Part shown: positions 33,247 through 41,652 of the stretch, piece after piece
Layout of the letters: every line of letters begins with the position of its first letter
Position numbering within the stretch: the first letter of the stretch is position 1
The notes under the pieces: model-generated
Database searches by the model: none
What the model saw: only the letters and a program-made list of their open reading frames with translations
What the model was told of the DNA's origin: nothing
Made by a program: the position numbers and the translations under genes
Assembly (NCBI RefSeq): GCF_044784365.2
Contig: NZ_CP173062.2
Source: Cetobacterium_A somerae
GTDB taxonomy: Bacteria; Fusobacteriota; Fusobacteriia; Fusobacteriales; Fusobacteriaceae
Reading direction: 5' to 3' (one strand)
Length of the DNA: 64,000 bases

Positions 33247-34119
33247 ATTAAAATAATCTACAATAATGATGATCCAGCTATAGGAATTGTTCAAATTATA
33301 CATGGTATGAGTGAATACTCTAAAAGATATTTGAACTTTACAGATTTTTTAAATAAAAATAGATATATAGTTGTCTTATCTGATCATAGAGGACATGGAG
33401 AAGAGGCTTTTAAAAATGGAACCTTAGGACTTTTTAGTAGTTCTTTTGATATTTTAGTTTTTGACCAAGTTAATATAAGTAAAAATTTAAAAGAACAGTT
33501 CCCTAATCTACCTTTCTATATTTTAGGGCATAGTATGGGATCCTTTATAGCTCAGAAACACATGAAAGTATATTCTAAAGAAAAATTTAATTATATTTTT
33601 ATGGGCAGTTGTTACGAAAGAAAATTCATGACTTTTGTTGGTAAAGTTCTTTTTAAATCTATATCTCTTTTAATAAACAATCCTAAAAAAATTTTTAATA
33701 ATATTATTTTTCTAGGAACTAATTCAAAAATTAAAGATAAAGATAAAAATAGCTCATCTTGGTTAAGTAGAGATCCAAAAGTTGTAAAGGAATTTTTAGA
33801 TGATCCTCATTGTGGGTTTAGTTATACTCCAAAGTTTTATTATAATTTTTTAGATTTTTTATCTAAGCTTTATAACAAGGATAGCTTTAATTTTGTCAAT
33901 AAAGCAACTCCTATTTTAATTATTTCTGGTGAAGATGACCCCATTGGACTTTATGGTCTCGGAGTTAAGTCTCTTTATAACTTCTATTTAAATTTAGGTT
34001 TTAATAAACTTTCTTTAAAGTTATATAAAGATTGCAGACATGAAATTTTAAATGAACTTAATAAAAATCAAGTATATAACGATATACTACTCTGGATGAA
34101 AAAAGAAGGAAAAGTTTAA
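33247..34119 (+). CDS. Alpha/beta hydrolase (monoacylglycerol lipase-like), probable AUU start
   Basis: A Hydrolase_4 family enzyme with Ser in GHSMGSF, Asp in ISGEDDPIG and His in DCRHEIL. The oxyanion-hole HG (IVQIIHGMSEYSKRY) is essential in this family, but it lies upstream of the first ATG (33307). The reading frame continues back to AAGGAGG (33232-33238), and 8 nt after it the only sensible start is ATT at 33247, giving KIIYNNDDPAIGIVQIIHGM. No in-frame ATG, GTG or TTG exists between the SD and 33307. It follows the antiporter closely. The substrate is an ester or acylglycerol, by analogy. Confidence 0.78.
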   Translation: MKIIYNNDDPAIGIVQIIHGMSEYSKRYLNFTDFLNKNRYIVVLSDHRGHGEEAFKNGTLGLFSSSFDILVFDQVNISKNLKEQFPNLPFYILGHSMGSFIAQKHMKVYSKEKFNYIFMGSCYERKFMTFVGKVLFKSISLLINNPKKIFNNIIFLGTNSKIKDKDKNSSSWLSRDPKVVKEFLDDPHCGFSYTPKFYYNFLDFLSKLYNKDSFNFVNKATPILIISGEDDPIGLYGLGVKSLYNFYLNLGFNKLSLKLYKDCRHEILNELNKNQVYNDILLWMKKEGKV

Positions 34120-34133
34120 CTTTTCCTTCTTTT
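34101..34133. terminator. Bidirectional intrinsic terminator
   Basis: A 13-bp stem AAAAGAAGGAAAA/TTTTCCTTCTTTT with loop GTTTAAC. It overlaps the hydrolase stop and ends the convergent YczE-type gene as well. Confidence 0.85.
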
Positions 34134-34134
34134 A

Positions 34135-34788
34135 TTATTTTAATACTTTTCCTTTTAAAAATTTAAACTCTGATATTAAACTTCTATGCTCTAATTTTTT
34201 TATGTCTTGATTATTAAGCTTAAAAAAATACTGAATCAAAGGCCCTACGCATAATGAGGAAACTACTGTTCCTACTCCTATTGTTCCTCCTAAAATATAT
34301 CCAAGACCTAAAACAACAATTTCTATACAAGTTTTTATTTTCCATAAGGGATGACTTGATTTTTTAGTTAAAATTACCATTAGTCCGTCTCTTGGACCGC
34401 ATCCAAGACCTGTAGATATATAAACATAACAACCATAGCTAAATATAAGTATTCCTATTATTAAAATTAATATTTTTTTTAATAATATGTCCCCTTTAGG
34501 TATTATATCTAAATAGATATACATATCTATAAATACTCCTACTAATAAAAAATTTATTACAGTTCCGCTTCCAATCGGTTGCTTTAAAAAAATACTAAAT
34601 AAAACAACGAAAGCTCCTACTAAAAGATTCGCCTCTCCTAGTGTTATTCCAATAGTTCTATTCAACCCTTGATTTAAAACATCCCACGGTGATAATCCTA
34701 AATTTGAGTTTAAAATAGTTACAACTCCCAATGCACACAACAATAATCCTAACATTAATTTTAAATACTTCAATATTTCTTGCTTCAT
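34135..34788 (-). CDS. YczE/YyaS/YitT-family integral membrane protein
   Basis: A 217-residue protein with five or six helices. The repeats LGVVTILNSNLGLSPWDVLNQGL and YVYISTGLGCGPRDGLMVIL are the paired signature of this family. Function is unknown; a transport role has been proposed. It is a single gene with its own RBS, convergent with the hydrolase and divergent from the thiamine operon. Confidence 0.82.
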   Translation of the reverse strand: MKQEILKYLKLMLGLLLCALGVVTILNSNLGLSPWDVLNQGLNRTIGITLGEANLLVGAFVVLFSIFLKQPIGSGTVINFLLVGVFIDMYIYLDIIPKGDILLKKILILIIGILIFSYGCYVYISTGLGCGPRDGLMVILTKKSSHPLWKIKTCIEIVVLGLGYILGGTIGVGTVVSSLCVGPLIQYFFKLNNQDIKKLEHRSLISEFKFLKGKVLK

Positions 34789-34853
34789 GGTCTTTCCTTT
34801 CGTAATTTTGCTTGAAATATTATATCATTTTTAAAGAAAAAAGAAAATTTTAT

Positions 34854-34881
34854 TTGATTTTTTTTTTATTTGATGTAAAAT
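34854..34881 (+). promoter_or_regulatory. Promoter of the thiamine operon
   Basis: TTGATT (34854-34859), a 16-bp spacer and TAAAAT (34876-34881, preceded by TG) lie just ahead of the TPP aptamer. Confidence 0.55.
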
Positions 34882-34887
34882 GTTGTT

Positions 34888-34973
34888 GCTAGGGGTGCCT
34901 TTGTGGCTGAGAGACTTTGAAAAAAGTTAACCCTTCGAACCTGATTTGGTTAAAACCAACGTAGGGAAGCTAT
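34888..34973 (+). promoter_or_regulatory. TPP (thi-box) riboswitch
   Basis: The aptamer carries AGGGGTGCC, GGCTGAGA, AACCCTTCGAACCTGATTTGG and ACCAACGTAGGGAAG in order, the complete thi-box core. With the terminator at 35002-35034 it forms a transcriptional off-switch for thiS-thiG-thiH-thiF-thiE. Confidence 0.97.
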
Positions 34974-35001
34974 TTTATCAAGTTATTATATAACTGATTA
35001 A

Positions 35002-35034
35002 AAGGCTATACTCTGGTGGGTATAGCTTTTTTTT
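35002..35034 (+). terminator. Riboswitch-controlled terminator
   Basis: The stem GCTATAC/GTATAGC (35005-35011 with 35020-35026) is followed by eight Ts. It lies between the TPP aptamer and thiS, where ligand binding would favour it. Confidence 0.9.
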
Positions 35035-35075
35035 ATAAAATAGCCACCTTAAAAATAAAAAGGAGGTAATTTATT

Positions 35076-35273
35076 TTGAATTTTAAATTTAATGGCGAAT
35101 CTATATCTTTAGATTCTACTAGTACAATTAAAGAGTTCATTCACTCGCTTAATTTAAATACTGATGGTCTTATTATTTTATTTAATGATAATATCATAAA
35201 AAAAGAAAATTTTGATATTGCTATTGAAGAGGGATGTTCAATTGAAGTCTTAAATTTTGTGTGTGGAGGATAG
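35076..35273 (+). CDS. thiS: Sulfur carrier protein ThiS
   Basis: A 65-residue ubiquitin-fold protein starting at TTG, 8-9 nt after AGGAGG. It ends VLNFVCGG; the terminal Gly-Gly is adenylated by ThiF and turned into a thiocarboxylate that supplies sulfur for the thiazole ring. The first gene after the riboswitch, it ends two nt before the thiG start. Confidence 0.92.
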   Translation: MNFKFNGESISLDSTSTIKEFIHSLNLNTDGLIILFNDNIIKKENFDIAIEEGCSIEVLNFVCGG

Positions 35274-35275
35274 TT

Positions 35276-36043
35276 ATGGATAAATTATTTATAGGTGGAA
35301 TAGAATTTAATAATCGTCTTATTACAGGTAGTGGAAAGTTTTCAAATTATTCATTAATTAATGAGATGCTAAATAAATGTGGTAGTGAAATGATTACCGT
35401 TGCATTAAGAAGAGTTGATCTTAGCGGAAAAAGTGAAAATATTTTAGAATATGTCCCTAAAAACATTAAACTTCTTCCTAATACAAGTGGAGCAAGAAAT
35501 GCTGAAGAAGCTATTAAAATTGCAAGAATTGCTAGAGCCTCTGGGTGTGGAGATTTTATAAAAATTGAAATAATAAGCGATATGAAGTATCTAATGCCTG
35601 ATAACGAAGAAACTATAAAAGCTACTAAAGTACTTGCAAAAGAAGGATTTATTGTTATGCCATATATCAATCCAGATTTAATTGTCGCTAAAAAATTAGA
35701 GCTTGCTGGAGCAGCAGCTATTATGCCACTTGGTGCTCCCATTGGATCAAATAAAGGACTCCTAACAAAGCCGATGATTGAAATTCTTGTTGAAAATTGT
35801 ACTCTTCCTATTATTGTTGATGCTGGAATTGGAAAACCTTCTCACGCATGTGAAGCTATGGAAATAGGATGTAGTGCTGTTTTAGTTGATACCGCTATTG
35901 CAACTAGTGGTGATCCAGTGAAAATGTCCATTGCTTTTAATAAAGCTGTTCAAGCTGGCCGTGAAGCTTACTTAGCTAAATGTGGTAAAATCAATAATAC
36001 TGCTATTGCCTCTTCTCCTCTTACTGGATTTTTAAGGGATTAG
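35276..36043 (+). CDS. thiG: Thiazole synthase
   Basis: A 255-residue TIM-barrel enzyme that joins ThiS thiocarboxylate, DXP and dehydroglycine. The ATG at 35276 follows GGAGGA; an upstream in-frame GTG would put the SD inside the gene. It has NRLITGSGKF, TVALRR, the Schiff-base Lys in GDFIKIEII, PLGAPIGSNKGL and DAGIGKPSHACEAMEIGC. Length is normal. Confidence 0.96.
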   Translation: MDKLFIGGIEFNNRLITGSGKFSNYSLINEMLNKCGSEMITVALRRVDLSGKSENILEYVPKNIKLLPNTSGARNAEEAIKIARIARASGCGDFIKIEIISDMKYLMPDNEETIKATKVLAKEGFIVMPYINPDLIVAKKLELAGAAAIMPLGAPIGSNKGLLTKPMIEILVENCTLPIIVDAGIGKPSHACEAMEIGCSAVLVDTAIATSGDPVKMSIAFNKAVQAGREAYLAKCGKINNTAIASSPLTGFLRD

Positions 36044-36052
36044 TGAAAATTT

Positions 36053-37162
36053 ATGAAAAAAATTTTACAGCATTATAAATCTTTTGATTATAATAATTTT
36101 TTTGAAAAACTAAGTACATCTGATATAGAAAATATTATTGAAAATAGTGGTGAAAAAATTCTTGAAGACTTAGAATTTTTAGCTTTACTTTCTCCAAAAG
36201 CTTCAAATTTATTGGAAAAAATGGCCTTAAAAGCTAATTCTCTAACTAAGCAATATTTTGGTAAAGAAATTCACATATATGCTCCTTTATATATTTCAAA
36301 TATATGTGATAATGAATGTAGTTACTGTGGTTTTAAACATTCAAATCCAATTAAAAGACGTCATTTAACTCTTGAAGAAATTGAGAAAGAAGCTATTTTT
36401 ATCTCTGAAACTCTTGGTATTCACAGTATTATTTTATTGACCGGAGAAAGCTCTATAAATTCTATAGAATATTTAAAAAATTCAATTAAAATTTTAAAAA
36501 AATATTTTTCTACTGTTATAATTGAAGTTCAACCCCTTTCACAAGAGGAGTATGAAATTCTATATAAAGTTGGACTTGATGGTGTTACCGTTTATCAAGA
36601 GTGCTATCATAAAGAAACATACTCTAAATATCATCTAAAAGGAAATAAAACAGATTATACATACAGACTAGAAACTCCTAAAAGAGCAGCCTTAGCTAAT
36701 TTAAGATCTATTAATATCGGTACTTTATTTGGACTTGGAAATCCTATTGAAGAAGCATTTTTATCAGGTATGCATCTAAAATATTTAACAAATACTTTCT
36801 TAGGGTCACAATTTTCTATATCTCTTCCTAGAATTAAAGAAGCTTATAGAAATATCAAGCCTGAAAATATTGTAAATGATAAGGAATTTGTGCAATTTAT
36901 ACTAGCTTATCGTTTGGCTTTTCCTATGATTGGAATAAATATCTCAACTAGAGAAGCAGAGAATTTTAGGGATAATCTACTCCCTTTAGGAGTCACTAAA
37001 TATTCTGCAGGTTCTGTCACAGAAGTTGGAGGATACTCTCTTTCAAATAATTCAGAACCTCAATTTGAAACAGACGATCATAGAAGTGTACAAGAGATTG
37101 TTTCTATGCTAAAAACTAAAGGATATCAACCAATTTTTAAAGATTGGGAAGGTAATTTATGA
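36053..37162 (+). CDS. thiH: 2-iminoacetate synthase (radical SAM)
   Basis: A 369-residue radical SAM enzyme that cleaves tyrosine to give dehydroglycine and p-cresol, the oxygen-independent route. The cluster motif CDNECSYC has Cys85, Cys89 and Cys92. YAPLYISN before it, and the C-terminal EVGGYSLSNNSEPQFETDDHRS after, are ThiH features. The start is 9 nt after thiG; the stop overlaps thiF by 4 nt. Confidence 0.96.
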   Translation: MKKILQHYKSFDYNNFFEKLSTSDIENIIENSGEKILEDLEFLALLSPKASNLLEKMALKANSLTKQYFGKEIHIYAPLYISNICDNECSYCGFKHSNPIKRRHLTLEEIEKEAIFISETLGIHSIILLTGESSINSIEYLKNSIKILKKYFSTVIIEVQPLSQEEYEILYKVGLDGVTVYQECYHKETYSKYHLKGNKTDYTYRLETPKRAALANLRSINIGTLFGLGNPIEEAFLSGMHLKYLTNTFLGSQFSISLPRIKEAYRNIKPENIVNDKEFVQFILAYRLAFPMIGINISTREAENFRDNLLPLGVTKYSAGSVTEVGGYSLSNNSEPQFETDDHRSVQEIVSMLKTKGYQPIFKDWEGNL

Positions 37163-37704
37163 TTAAAATAGGCGTTGCTGGTTGCGGTGGTATAGGTTCA
37201 AATGTAGCTATGAACCTCGTTAGAGCAGGTATTAAAAATTTTATTTTAGTCGATTTCGATAAAATTGAAGAAACTAATTTAAATAGACAATTTTATTTTA
37301 AAAATCAAATAGGATTATACAAAGCTCCTACATTGATGAAAAATCTAAAATCTATTAATGAAAATTTAAATATTGATTTTTTCGTAGAAAAAATTGATAA
37401 AAATAATATCTTAGATTTTTTTTCAGACTGTGATATCATTATTGAAGCTTTTGATAAAAAAGAGTTTAAAACTCTTTTAATTGAAAACTACTCGACTAAA
37501 TATATTATATCTGCAAATGGTATCGGTGGAAGAGATTTAAAAAATATAAAAAATTTAACATTTAATAAACTAACTGTGATTGGCGATTTTTATAGTGATA
37601 TAAAAATTTATCAAACATATTCAACTAAAGTTATGTTTATTGCGTGTCTTATGGCAAATAAAGTTTTAGATATAATAGGAGGATTTTCCGATGAAAAAAT
37701 TTGA
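37159..37704 (+). CDS. thiF: ThiS adenylyltransferase ThiF (short type)
   Basis: A 181-residue E1-like enzyme. GCGGIGSNVAMNLVRAG is the nucleotide loop, with VDFDKIEETNLNRQFYF as the family acid/Arg motif. It matches the short clostridial-type ThiF that goes with ThiSGH, and lacks the C-terminal zinc Cys pairs of the long type. It activates the ThiS C terminus. It overlaps thiH by 4 nt and thiE by 14 nt. Confidence 0.9.
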   Translation: MIKIGVAGCGGIGSNVAMNLVRAGIKNFILVDFDKIEETNLNRQFYFKNQIGLYKAPTLMKNLKSINENLNIDFFVEKIDKNNILDFFSDCDIIIEAFDKKEFKTLLIENYSTKYIISANGIGGRDLKNIKNLTFNKLTVIGDFYSDIKIYQTYSTKVMFIACLMANKVLDIIGGFSDEKI

Positions 37705-38335
37705 TTTACCCATTGGAGTTTATGCAATAACAGATTCTAAATCTGGAAAAAATAAAGAATTTTTAGAATATTGTGAAGACCTTTTAAAAGGTGAAGCTAA
37801 AATTATACAATACAGAGAAAAAAAGAGAGATTTAAAACTTCTTTTAGAAGAGGCTAAAGCTTTAAGAGAATTGACACTAAAATATAATGCAACTTTTATA
37901 GTTAATGACTATCTTGATATTGCTCTTTTATCGGAAGCTGATGGAATTCATATTGGACAAGATGATCTTCCTATAAAAGACGTTAGAAAAATTTTAGGTG
38001 AAAATAAAATTATTGGAATTTCTACTCACAATCCTCAAGAAGCACAACAAGCCATTATAGATGGGGCTGATTATATTGGAGTAGGACCAATTTTTTATAC
38101 AGAAACTAAAGAGGATGTATGTGCTCCAGTTACTTTAGAATATTTGGATTTTGTTAACAAAAATATTAAATTACCTTATGTTGCAATTGGAGGAATCAAA
38201 GAAAATAATATAGATAAAGTTCTCGCAATGGGAGCAAAGTCTATCTGTCTTGTTTCAGAATTAGTTGGTGCAGACAATACTCTTGAAACTACTAAAAGAA
38301 TTAATAATATAATTAAACATTGGCATAAAAATTAA
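37691..38335 (+). CDS. thiE: Thiamine-phosphate synthase
   Basis: A 214-residue TIM-barrel enzyme that joins HMP-PP and thiazole phosphate. It shows IIQYREKKRD, FIVNDYLDIALLSEADGIHIGQDDLP, IIGISTHNPQEA, GADYIGVGPIF and VAIGGIKENNI. It is the last gene of the operon. No thiC or thiD is in the window, so the pyrimidine half must come from elsewhere. Confidence 0.95.
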   Translation: MKKFDLPIGVYAITDSKSGKNKEFLEYCEDLLKGEAKIIQYREKKRDLKLLLEEAKALRELTLKYNATFIVNDYLDIALLSEADGIHIGQDDLPIKDVRKILGENKIIGISTHNPQEAQQAIIDGADYIGVGPIFYTETKEDVCAPVTLEYLDFVNKNIKLPYVAIGGIKENNIDKVLAMGAKSICLVSELVGADNTLETTKRINNIIKHWHKN

Positions 38336-38337
38336 TA

Positions 38338-38369
38338 AAAAAACCTCTAATTTTACTTAGAGGTTTTTT
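38338..38369. terminator. Bidirectional intrinsic terminator
   Basis: A 12-bp stem AAAAAACCTCTA/TAGAGGTTTTTT with an 8-nt loop. It ends the thiamine operon and the convergent LytTR gene. Confidence 0.9.
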
Positions 38370-39049
38370 TATAGACCTAATACAATTTTGTTGTTTGTTA
38401 AATTACATTTATCTTCAAGTTCTTTTAGTTTCAATTTACTGGTGTAAATAAACTCTTTATTTTTAAAAACTATAACTTCTTCTTTATAATCTAAAACTTC
38501 TACCAGTTGAATATTAATTATAGTTCCTCTATCTAGTTTATAAAAAATATTTGTATGAATAATTTTTTCCTCTACTTCAGAGAAATTTTTCTTTATATCA
38601 AAAATTTCTGAATTTGTTAAATGAAATTCTGTCCTCCTTGAAATACTTGAGTATGTGATGTAATTTATTTCTGAAAAACTATATATTCCTCTTTTAAAAC
38701 TATCAAAAAGATAAAAGGAGGTTATGTTACTCTCTTTTTTTTCTAACTGCTGGATACACTCTTCTAGCTCAAAAATGTCTTTTCTAATTAAACAATCATC
38801 CACCAAATTACTTAAAAATAACTTTCGCATCTCTCTAGTTTCATTTTCACCAACTAATGCAATTACTTTTAAATTTTGTTTTTTATATTCAATTAATTTT
38901 TCATCTATATTTTCTGTTTTTGAATCAATTATAATAACATCAACATTTTGAATTTCATCACTATTTTTTCTTAAATCAATACATTTATAAGGAATAACTT
39001 CATTTAAAATTATTTTCAAATTATTATCTACATCTATCCCTAATATCAT
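38369..39049 (-). CDS. LytTR-type DNA-binding regulator with a degenerate receiver-like domain
   Basis: A 226-residue protein. The C-terminal 110 residues show the LytTR pattern: INYITYSSISRRTEFHLTN, then FYKLDRGTIINIQLVEVLDYKEE and a final FIYTSKLKLKELE. The N-terminal 100 residues look like a receiver: GIDVD, then VDVIIIDSK with an Asp near residue 42, IALVGE in place of the usual Ser/Thr, and a late Lys in IRKDIFE. It may or may not be phosphorylated. Its ATG directly abuts the stop of the membrane sensor, so the two form a pair. Confidence 0.75.
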   Translation of the reverse strand: MILGIDVDNNLKIILNEVIPYKCIDLRKNSDEIQNVDVIIIDSKTENIDEKLIEYKKQNLKVIALVGENETREMRKLFLSNLVDDCLIRKDIFELEECIQQLEKKESNITSFYLFDSFKRGIYSFSEINYITYSSISRRTEFHLTNSEIFDIKKNFSEVEEKIIHTNIFYKLDRGTIINIQLVEVLDYKEEVIVFKNKEFIYTSKLKLKELEDKCNLTNNKIVLGL

Positions 39050-40600
39050 TTAAATCAACTCCTCATATAAAGAGTCTAATCTAATTTTACTAACTATACT
39101 TCCTATTTTATTAGAAAGATCTAATAAAAAATTTTGTTCTTCTATTGTTAGAGGCGTGTCTCCTTCTTCAACAAAAATTAAAGCAATATATTTATTCTCG
39201 TTAAATTCAATTCTATACGCTGAACTATACTCTTCTAGTTTTATCATATCTTTTGAAATAACAATTTCATTATCATCACCTTCTGTAATAAATTCTTTAT
39301 ACTCTTCTGGATCAAAAAGTATTTTTACTTTTACATCTACTAATGTTACATTTTTTAAAATTTCTTTTTGTAGAAGTTTTTCAAAGGTTTTTACATCTCT
39401 AACTAAACATAATCTATTATATATTTTATCAACCGCTTCATTCTTATATTTCATTATACCTTCAATAATATTTGTATAAAAATCTAAAATAATTATAGTT
39501 CCTAAAATCACAGCTGGCTCTGTTAAAGTTTTAAAATAGAAAAGAGATATATAACTTAAGGTTACACCTATAGAATATCTTATAGCTCTCATTACATTTT
39601 CTGTATATATCTTAAAAATATAAAAAACAAGACACCAATAAATATAACATATTTCCATCAATTCTATAAAGTAATATAAATTTCTCTCTTTAGGAAATAG
39701 TTCTCTAAAAAACTCTAAAACAAAATATGTTATTCCTATTGCAATCCAACTAAAAGATATTTTTTTTCGGACCTTTCTTCTTTGAATAAAAAATTGAAAA
39801 AGTGTAATTATAAAAATGATTCTAGTTAAATCTATTACTCTTCTAGCTGTTCTAACAATATTTAAAAATACTGGTGATTCCTCTAATAAATATACGTAAA
39901 ACTGTGGTGAGTATAATATCAATAGAGTCACTATATTATAAAAATAAATTATCCCTAAACAACTCCAAATAAAAATCCTAAACTTTTTAAATTTTTTAGA
40001 TAAAATATTTTCTAAAAAATAAAATATTAACAAAAATAAAAGTACTCGTGTTATTGTGTATTCAGCCATAATTAGATAATTATTTTGAAAACCTATTCGT
40101 AAACTAAATAACATCTTTCCTATTAAAAGAAAAAATATAACTTTTAAACTATTCCCTTTAGGAATTCTATGTCTACTATTTAAATATATAAAAATATTAA
40201 AACCTATTAAACATGCTGTTAAAAAATTCAAAAAAACTTCTTGAATTTTAGAAAATTTTACTCCCTCTAAATTTAAATATATTTTTTCCCAATTTTTTTG
40301 CTTCTTTAAAATGTATTCATCTGAATCATCTTTGTATTTTCCCTTTAAAAGATATTCGCCATTTGGAACATTATAAAATAAACTACCATTTAAAAAATTA
40401 CGTTGTTCTATTTTCTCTTTTAAAATATTTCCACCAATAGGAGATAACGTATATTCTCCTATATTTCTCTCTAACACTTCAAAATTCTTTATCTTAGGAA
40501 CTACGTATATAAAATCCTTTTTTACTTTTGATAATTCCAATAACTTAAAAGAAAATAAAGCTGTTATTAAAAAAATGAAAATAAGACTTTTTCTATGCAT
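39050..40600 (-). CDS. Membrane sensor-like protein without a kinase domain
   Basis: A 516-residue protein. One helix (about 5-22) is followed by an extracytoplasmic domain to about residue 125, then seven or so helices (about 126-385), as in 7TM receptors with an extracellular sensing module. The cytoplasmic C-terminal 130 residues look GAF-like (YRIEFNENKYIALIFVEEGD). I see no H box, N box or G box, so it cannot be a classical histidine kinase. It is coupled with the LytTR regulator. It might control that protein by direct binding, or need another kinase. Confidence 0.65.
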   Translation of the reverse strand: MHRKSLIFIFLITALFSFKLLELSKVKKDFIYVVPKIKNFEVLERNIGEYTLSPIGGNILKEKIEQRNFLNGSLFYNVPNGEYLLKGKYKDDSDEYILKKQKNWEKIYLNLEGVKFSKIQEVFLNFLTACLIGFNIFIYLNSRHRIPKGNSLKVIFFLLIGKMLFSLRIGFQNNYLIMAEYTITRVLLFLLIFYFLENILSKKFKKFRIFIWSCLGIIYFYNIVTLLILYSPQFYVYLLEESPVFLNIVRTARRVIDLTRIIFIITLFQFFIQRRKVRKKISFSWIAIGITYFVLEFFRELFPKERNLYYFIELMEICYIYWCLVFYIFKIYTENVMRAIRYSIGVTLSYISLFYFKTLTEPAVILGTIIILDFYTNIIEGIMKYKNEAVDKIYNRLCLVRDVKTFEKLLQKEILKNVTLVDVKVKILFDPEEYKEFITEGDDNEIVISKDMIKLEEYSSAYRIEFNENKYIALIFVEEGDTPLTIEEQNFLLDLSNKIGSIVSKIRLDSLYEELI

Positions 40601-40669
40601 TTTCTCTCCTTTATTTTAATTATATTTTTTTCATTATACCTTTTCTTATAAAAGATATACAAGAAAAAT

Positions 40670-40716
40670 ATACCCCAACCTATTTCTTTTCTAAAAGAAA
40701 ATTTCGATTGGGGTAT
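40670..40716 (-). terminator. Intrinsic terminator downstream of the TraT-like gene
   Basis: The stem ATACCCCAA (40670-40678)/TTGGGGTAT (40708-40716) encloses a second small hairpin. Read leftward it is followed by a U-rich tract. Confidence 0.75.
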
Positions 40717-40719
40717 TTT

Positions 40720-41430
40720 TTAAAAGATATTAGAAATTGAGTTTATAAGTTCTCCTTCTAATAATGGAGTTGCTTCTTCAAATTTTAAATTAACCTTATT
40801 TGCTGTACTAACTATACGTGTTTGATATTTATTCATATTTCCTGAATCTACAGATGTTGTTGCCGCAACTCCTCTAGTTCCTTGCTTTATCAGATTTACA
40901 TTATCTATAACTACTTTTTTGCTTGTTCTTTCACTAATTACTATATCTGTTATCATTACATAATACACGTCTTCAACTAAAGCATCTGCAGCTGTAGCTA
41001 CAACTCCACCTACTAAACCTAATCCTATTGCACTATTTACAGAACCAGTATTATACGCTCCTAGTGCTCCTCCTACTCCTGCACCTACTAAACCTGCTTC
41101 TGCTGGATTACTATTTCTTAAATCCTCTTTATTTAATTTTAAGATATTAGCCTGTAACCAATAGTTTGATTTTTTAGGGTTATTTGTTATCTTATATCCT
41201 TTTGAAATTAATAAACTTTTTATACTATTTTCAATATTTAATGTCTTTGGAGTTGTATTCTTAACTTGAACAAAAATTGTTTTATCCCCTACATACTCTG
41301 GATTTAGCCAAATCGTTTCTGACATTTGAGTTTGCACTTCTAAATTTCTCTTTTTTACTATCGTATTTACACTACTACATCCTGTTAATAACATAAAAGT
41401 AGATACAATTATTAGTATTATTTTTTTCAT
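40720..41430 (-). CDS. traT: TraT-family complement-resistance lipoprotein
   Basis: A 236-residue outer-membrane lipoprotein. The lipobox FMLLTGCSS gives Cys18. It then follows TraT closely: VKKRNLEVQTQMSETIWLNPE, KNTTPKTLNIENSIKSLLISKGYKI and AEAGLVGAGVGGALGAYNTGSVNSAIGLGLVGGVVATAADALVEDV. The glycine-rich hydrophobic middle spans the membrane. In plasmids TraT gives surface exclusion and serum resistance. Here it stands alone with no transfer genes, as in several chromosomal copies. Confidence 0.9.
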   Translation of the reverse strand: MKKIILIIVSTFMLLTGCSSVNTIVKKRNLEVQTQMSETIWLNPEYVGDKTIFVQVKNTTPKTLNIENSIKSLLISKGYKITNNPKKSNYWLQANILKLNKEDLRNSNPAEAGLVGAGVGGALGAYNTGSVNSAIGLGLVGGVVATAADALVEDVYYVMITDIVISERTSKKVVIDNVNLIKQGTRGVAATTSVDSGNMNKYQTRIVSTANKVNLKFEEATPLLEGELINSISNIF

Positions 41431-41652
41431 TAAATCCTCCTAATTTTCATCTGTTTTTATTTTATTATATCTAATAAATTTTATATTAAGATAAAATTTA
41501 CATGAATACCCATATTTTTTTACATAAAATATTTATTTTAATGTATAAAATTTAGTATTCAAAGTATATTTTTTCAATATTTATGTAAAAAGTTACCATT
41601 TTGTAGTTTTTTGTATTAAAATTATAACTAGCAATATAAAGGTGGTGAATAA

